This document shows positions 23,357 through 27,109 of a stretch of 27,109 nucleotides of DNA, one piece after another (the stretch's first letter is position 1; every line of letters starts with the position of its first letter). The DNA comes from Conidiobolus incongruus B7586. Taxonomy: Eukaryota; Entomophthoromycota; Entomophthoromycetes; Entomophthorales; Conidiobolaceae. The notes beneath the pieces are model-generated. The model had not been told where the DNA came from. It saw only the letters and a program-made list of their open reading frames with translations, and did no database searches. The stretch lies in assembly GCA_000697335.1 (NCBI GenBank), contig JNEM01014126.1, forward strand, positions 1-27,109, given 5' to 3'. The translations under genes and the position numbers were made by a program.

Positions 23357-24338
23357 TTTTTATCACTTTAGTTTTTACATAATAGTATCATCAATAACAT
23401 TATAATGTAAATTTTTAATTTAAGGATTAATTATTATTGCTGTAGTTATTTCAATTTTCTCATACTTTTACCTTAATAACTAAATTTTAAAAGTTAGAAT
23501 AGTGATAACTTAATTCGCAAAATAGTGTATATTCAACCATTAATTTAAAATGATATTGGAATACGACTTGTGTATTCGAAACAAAATAATTTATAATTTG
23601 TATCATTATATACATTCTCATCTTAATTTTATCAAGAGTTTAAAAAGACATAATCCCAATTGATATACTTAGTAAATTAAATGTGTTACCGATAAAATAG
23701 AATCAACGTAAACTATTTTAATTATATAATTTAATATTTACCTGTACTTAATAATTTCATTTGATATTTTTAAATAACTCTTAAATGTGTTTTTCAATGA
23801 TTTGACATCTTGTAAATATTCAACTCATATTTCATTATATAAAATATATGCTTTATTTATCAATCTAATCATATTTCTATTTGATTTGTAACTTTTAAAT
23901 GATAAATGAGTATATGTTTGACTAAAGAGTTAGTATACTTACAAAATATTATAGAGAAGAACCAAAGGTAATATTTCAAATACTATTGTTAAGTTGATAA
24001 TTACTACTTAATAGAGAGCATTATAAAATATTAATAAAATTAAATATTTTTAACTTCGATTAGATGAAGTTGATTGCGATATTTTAAAATATTTAATTAG
24101 AAGAATATTAAATCAGAGATTAAAATAATTGAAATATTATTTGTAGAAATCATTTATATTAATGAAATATTCATATAATTACTAACATCCTGATATAAAT
24201 AAGAGACAAATTATGATTTCATTTTATTAGGTATTATGCAACATCATAGTGATATCTTATTTCATATTAATAACAAATAACACAAGATAGACACATAATG
24301 ATATGTATTTCTATTGAAATATATTTAAGTATAATTTC
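23357..24338. other. AT-rich spacer between the inverted HAD-like paralogues
   Basis: About 1 kb of AT-rich DNA forms the shared 3' side of the two convergent copies. No coding frame, RNA gene or further copy of the 15-bp repeat was found. Confidence 0.6.
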
Positions 24339-25396
24339 TTAAGAAAAATAAGCGTCAAATGAAGGGGATTCTAGAAGATTTAATAATACTACAACCAAAA
24401 AGTTTAGAACCTCGTTGTCTATAATGGATAAAAATGTGACATTCATTATGAAATGATGATCAGATTTGCAACTATATGATATAGCAGTAAATTGGATGAT
24501 CTGATTACCAATTTCAGACATAATCTGTTTGCTAACATCTTTTCGAGTGGTATTTAGAGATAGATCCACTCTATGAAGGCATCGAATACCAGTAAAGTTA
24601 ACCACATCTTCGACAAACTTATAAATTGCATGCTTATTGGAAAATCTGGTATCGTCTTGAAATAAACCTGTGATTCAAAAGGCTGCAATTAACAAAATGT
24701 TCCAATGGTGCTTTTAAAATACTCTCTTTTTTTCAGCTTTACTGTTTAAAGCATTGATTAGCGTCTCAACGACTTTGCTTTCTATTTGTGAAGGTAGTTG
24801 ACTAATTAATGGTTGATAAAGGTGTTGATTGAACTCAATAATACTTTTAACGCTATGAAATAAATCCATAAATATGATTAAATGATCTAAATATTGATCT
24901 GCTATATCAAATCTGGTTATATTTTGGAATTTCTTAATCATACACATGATAATCATTTGGTTGTAAAATAAATCTGCAAGGACTGAACTTAATCCTTGTG
25001 ATATATAATGGTTATCACTCAAAATGATTGTATTGTAGGGAATATCCAATTCATTCAGGGTATTTTGGACGAGATCTAAATATTTCCTGCTACAACTTTA
25101 TATTGGAAAATCATGCTAAAGTTGTATTTGATAATTTCAATTACTTGGAAATGAATATCCTTAATAAGGAAATTAGATAGTAAAAGGTTGCTAGAACTTG
25201 AAGGGAATACTTCTAGAATTCCGGACCATGCAAAGGGTCACTTGTATTACAAAGAGTGGAAAGATTTAACTCTCAGTAATTGATTTGGTTGTGGATTTGT
25301 CATGATAAAGTGATCAATATCTAAATGATAGACAGAACGGATACTATTTAGCTTTCCATCTCTTGCAAATGAATGAATGAGAAGGTCTATTTGTTA
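24339..25396 (-). pseudogene. Broken paralogue of the HAD-like gene, inverted
   Basis: Read leftward, the translated pieces follow the intact neighbour from near its start to about residue 357. IRSVYHLDIDHFIMTNPQPN matches its motif I block, LDLVQNTLNELDIPYNTII matches 113-131, IADQYLDH falls at motif IV, and ISYSCKSDHHFIMN matches 313-326. The copy is broken by an early stop just after motif I and at least two changes of frame, and about 30 C-terminal codons of the neighbour have no counterpart. In the stretch matching 124-175, about 19 of 52 residues agree by eye, so this is an old, diverged paralogue rather than a recent copy. It keeps features nearer the family pattern than the intact gene does: PQPN and an Asp at motif IV (IADQ). 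The upper end is uncertain within about 30 bp. It is very unlikely to make a working protein. Confidence 0.75.
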
Positions 25397-27109
25397 CTGT
25401 TGTTTAGATAATTGTTAAATGCAACTTTTGTTATTTCAATCTTAAGATTTTATACAACAATATTATTATTTGATTGGCTATCGATCTTGATATTCGTAAA
25501 GTCGATTATATATTAAAGTTAATATGTATAAATATATATCAAAGTAAAACTTTGCTTTTATAAAATAATAATCAATATAATCTGAGTTGAAATGTTGATT
25601 TTATTAAAAGAATGATTTAAAGTATTTTATATTTGGAATATATTTTAGATACTATTTTCTCATTAATAAACCTTTAATACTCTGAATATAGTATTGCTAA
25701 AATAAAGTTTATAATCGATTAATACTACTCTTGCTGCAAATACTAGACTTTAAGTTAAAGTTGATCTTAATATAAATTATTAATATATTTATAAAAATTG
25801 GTAAATTACTGAGCTTGTTACTATTCAAATGTTGAGTACTTATACTTTTTCATATAGATTTTCTTCTAATTGGTATAATTTGTTTTAATTTGTGGTTTAA
25901 AAATTCAAAATTGCCGGTTATGTTATTCTGATCTAATTTCAAAGATTTAAATAAATTGAAAATTCTGGTAGTAAATGCTAAATATGTTTTATAATCAATG
26001 CTTTCAATAAAAGCTTAAGATTATGTCCTGTTTACCAAAAAATGATTTAAAACAATTAGCAATTATATAATATAATATAATATCAATATGGTTTAAAATG
26101 ATATATTAATAAATTGAATGCATCTTTTGAAAAATATGCTTATTGATTATAAATCTAATTTAATGAATTATGTTAAAAATCAATAATACAATAAATTTAG
26201 ATACTATATATAGATATGGGTTAAATCATTCAATAGTTGTAAAATAATCTATTTCTAAATTATTTTTCAATATAAAACTATTGATTTACTAAATTTCCTA
26301 TACATATAAAATCAATAGTAAAAATACTATTATTGAGATTAAATAAAAGCAAAATTTATAATTCAATTTACATATAATTTATAATTTATAATATAATGAT
26401 GATTAAATAATATAGAATTAATAATCTCTTTTTTATGATCAACTCTTGGCTATATTTTTGGCTAACCTTTATTATTCAAAATATAATTAATTTTATTCAA
26501 CACTGAAATTTAATATTTCAAAACTAATTAAATTTGTAAATGGAAATTTTCTTACCTTTAAGTATATTATTTAATAGTCTAAAGTATTTATAGTTATATA
26601 AGTTATAATATAGTGAATATTTCAGATATAGCAATTTTTTTTAGTTTTTGATATAGGAAATTTTTTATGGTTTTAGTTTTATATATTTTATGATTATTAA
26701 ATTGATTAATAATTTTAATTTATAATGAGATTATTAAATAAAAAATTTTAATTAAAAAATAAAATATAAACCTTATTATTAATTTATTTAATCTTAACAT
26801 TTAAATTAAAATACTAAATATTATTAAGATCTATTATATTTATAAAAACTCATATATAGAAAATACTTATTTATTAGAATTTATAAATAAAGTTATCTAA
26901 GCTTAACTTAGCATTTTATTTTATATTTAATTTTGGGATAATATTAATAAATTTAGGATTTATTAAATATAAGGATTTAATATAAAAGTTATATTTTTAG
27001 TTATATTTTAAATATTTTATTTTATTATATTGTATTTATTTTATGTTTTTATTAATAAAATAAAGTTAAAACTTTAAAATATATAATTATTTATATATTT
27101 AATATTAGA
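25397..27109. other. Terminal AT-rich region, nothing recognised
   Basis: The first few hundred bases are AT-rich flank of the broken paralogue. Beyond about 26000 the composition is extreme, with very few G or C bases. No coding frame, RNA gene, terminal repeat or long tandem array was seen on either strand. Confidence 0.6.

Overview
The window looks like nuclear DNA of a very AT-rich eukaryote, most likely a fungus. Five introns of 47-59 bp can be placed; all are GT-AG and three carry a yeast-type TACTAA(C/T) branch site. The proteins are fungal in type: a proteinase K-like secreted subtilase, an MRP-type ABC transporter, Cdc48 ending in DDDLYS, a Ubr1-type E3, and a protein resembling the fungal Swiss-Army-Knife HAD family. 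I cannot name the species. An early-diverging AT-rich lineage is possible, but that is inference.

Layout, left to right. The amino-terminal end of an ABCC-type transporter runs off the left edge on the minus strand (1-491). CDC48 follows on the minus strand in three exons (1985-4555), encoding 819 residues. An intron-less proteinase K-like subtilase lies at 6037-7311, minus. After a 3-kb AT-rich divergent intergenic region comes a complete UBR1-type N-recognin on the plus strand in four exons (10299-16439), encoding 1995 residues. It has a UBR box, a ClpS-like domain, a RING-H2 and the C-terminal UAIN region.

From 16.4 to 22.2 kb I see no intact gene. This stretch holds one decayed coding-like patch (about 16.8-17.3 kb, minus), an orphan start-plus-splice-donor near 20.5 kb, a 32-bp AT microsatellite and an extremely AT-rich trough. 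At 22169-23341 lies an intact 390-codon gene for a divergent HAD-like protein. About 1 kb further, in opposite orientation, is a broken and clearly diverged paralogue (about 24339-25396). The rest to 27109 is AT-rich with nothing recognisable.

Cdc48 and Ubr1 are linked functionally in other fungi: Ubr1 ubiquitinates N-degron and misfolded substrates, and Cdc48 extracts them for the proteasome. The two genes are 5.7 kb apart with the subtilase between them, so no co-regulation can be claimed from layout alone. The most unusual part of the window is the 21.9-25.4 kb block: two inverted HAD-like paralogues, one whole but lacking expected catalytic residues and one broken but retaining one of them, with a 15-bp direct repeat bracketing the whole copy.
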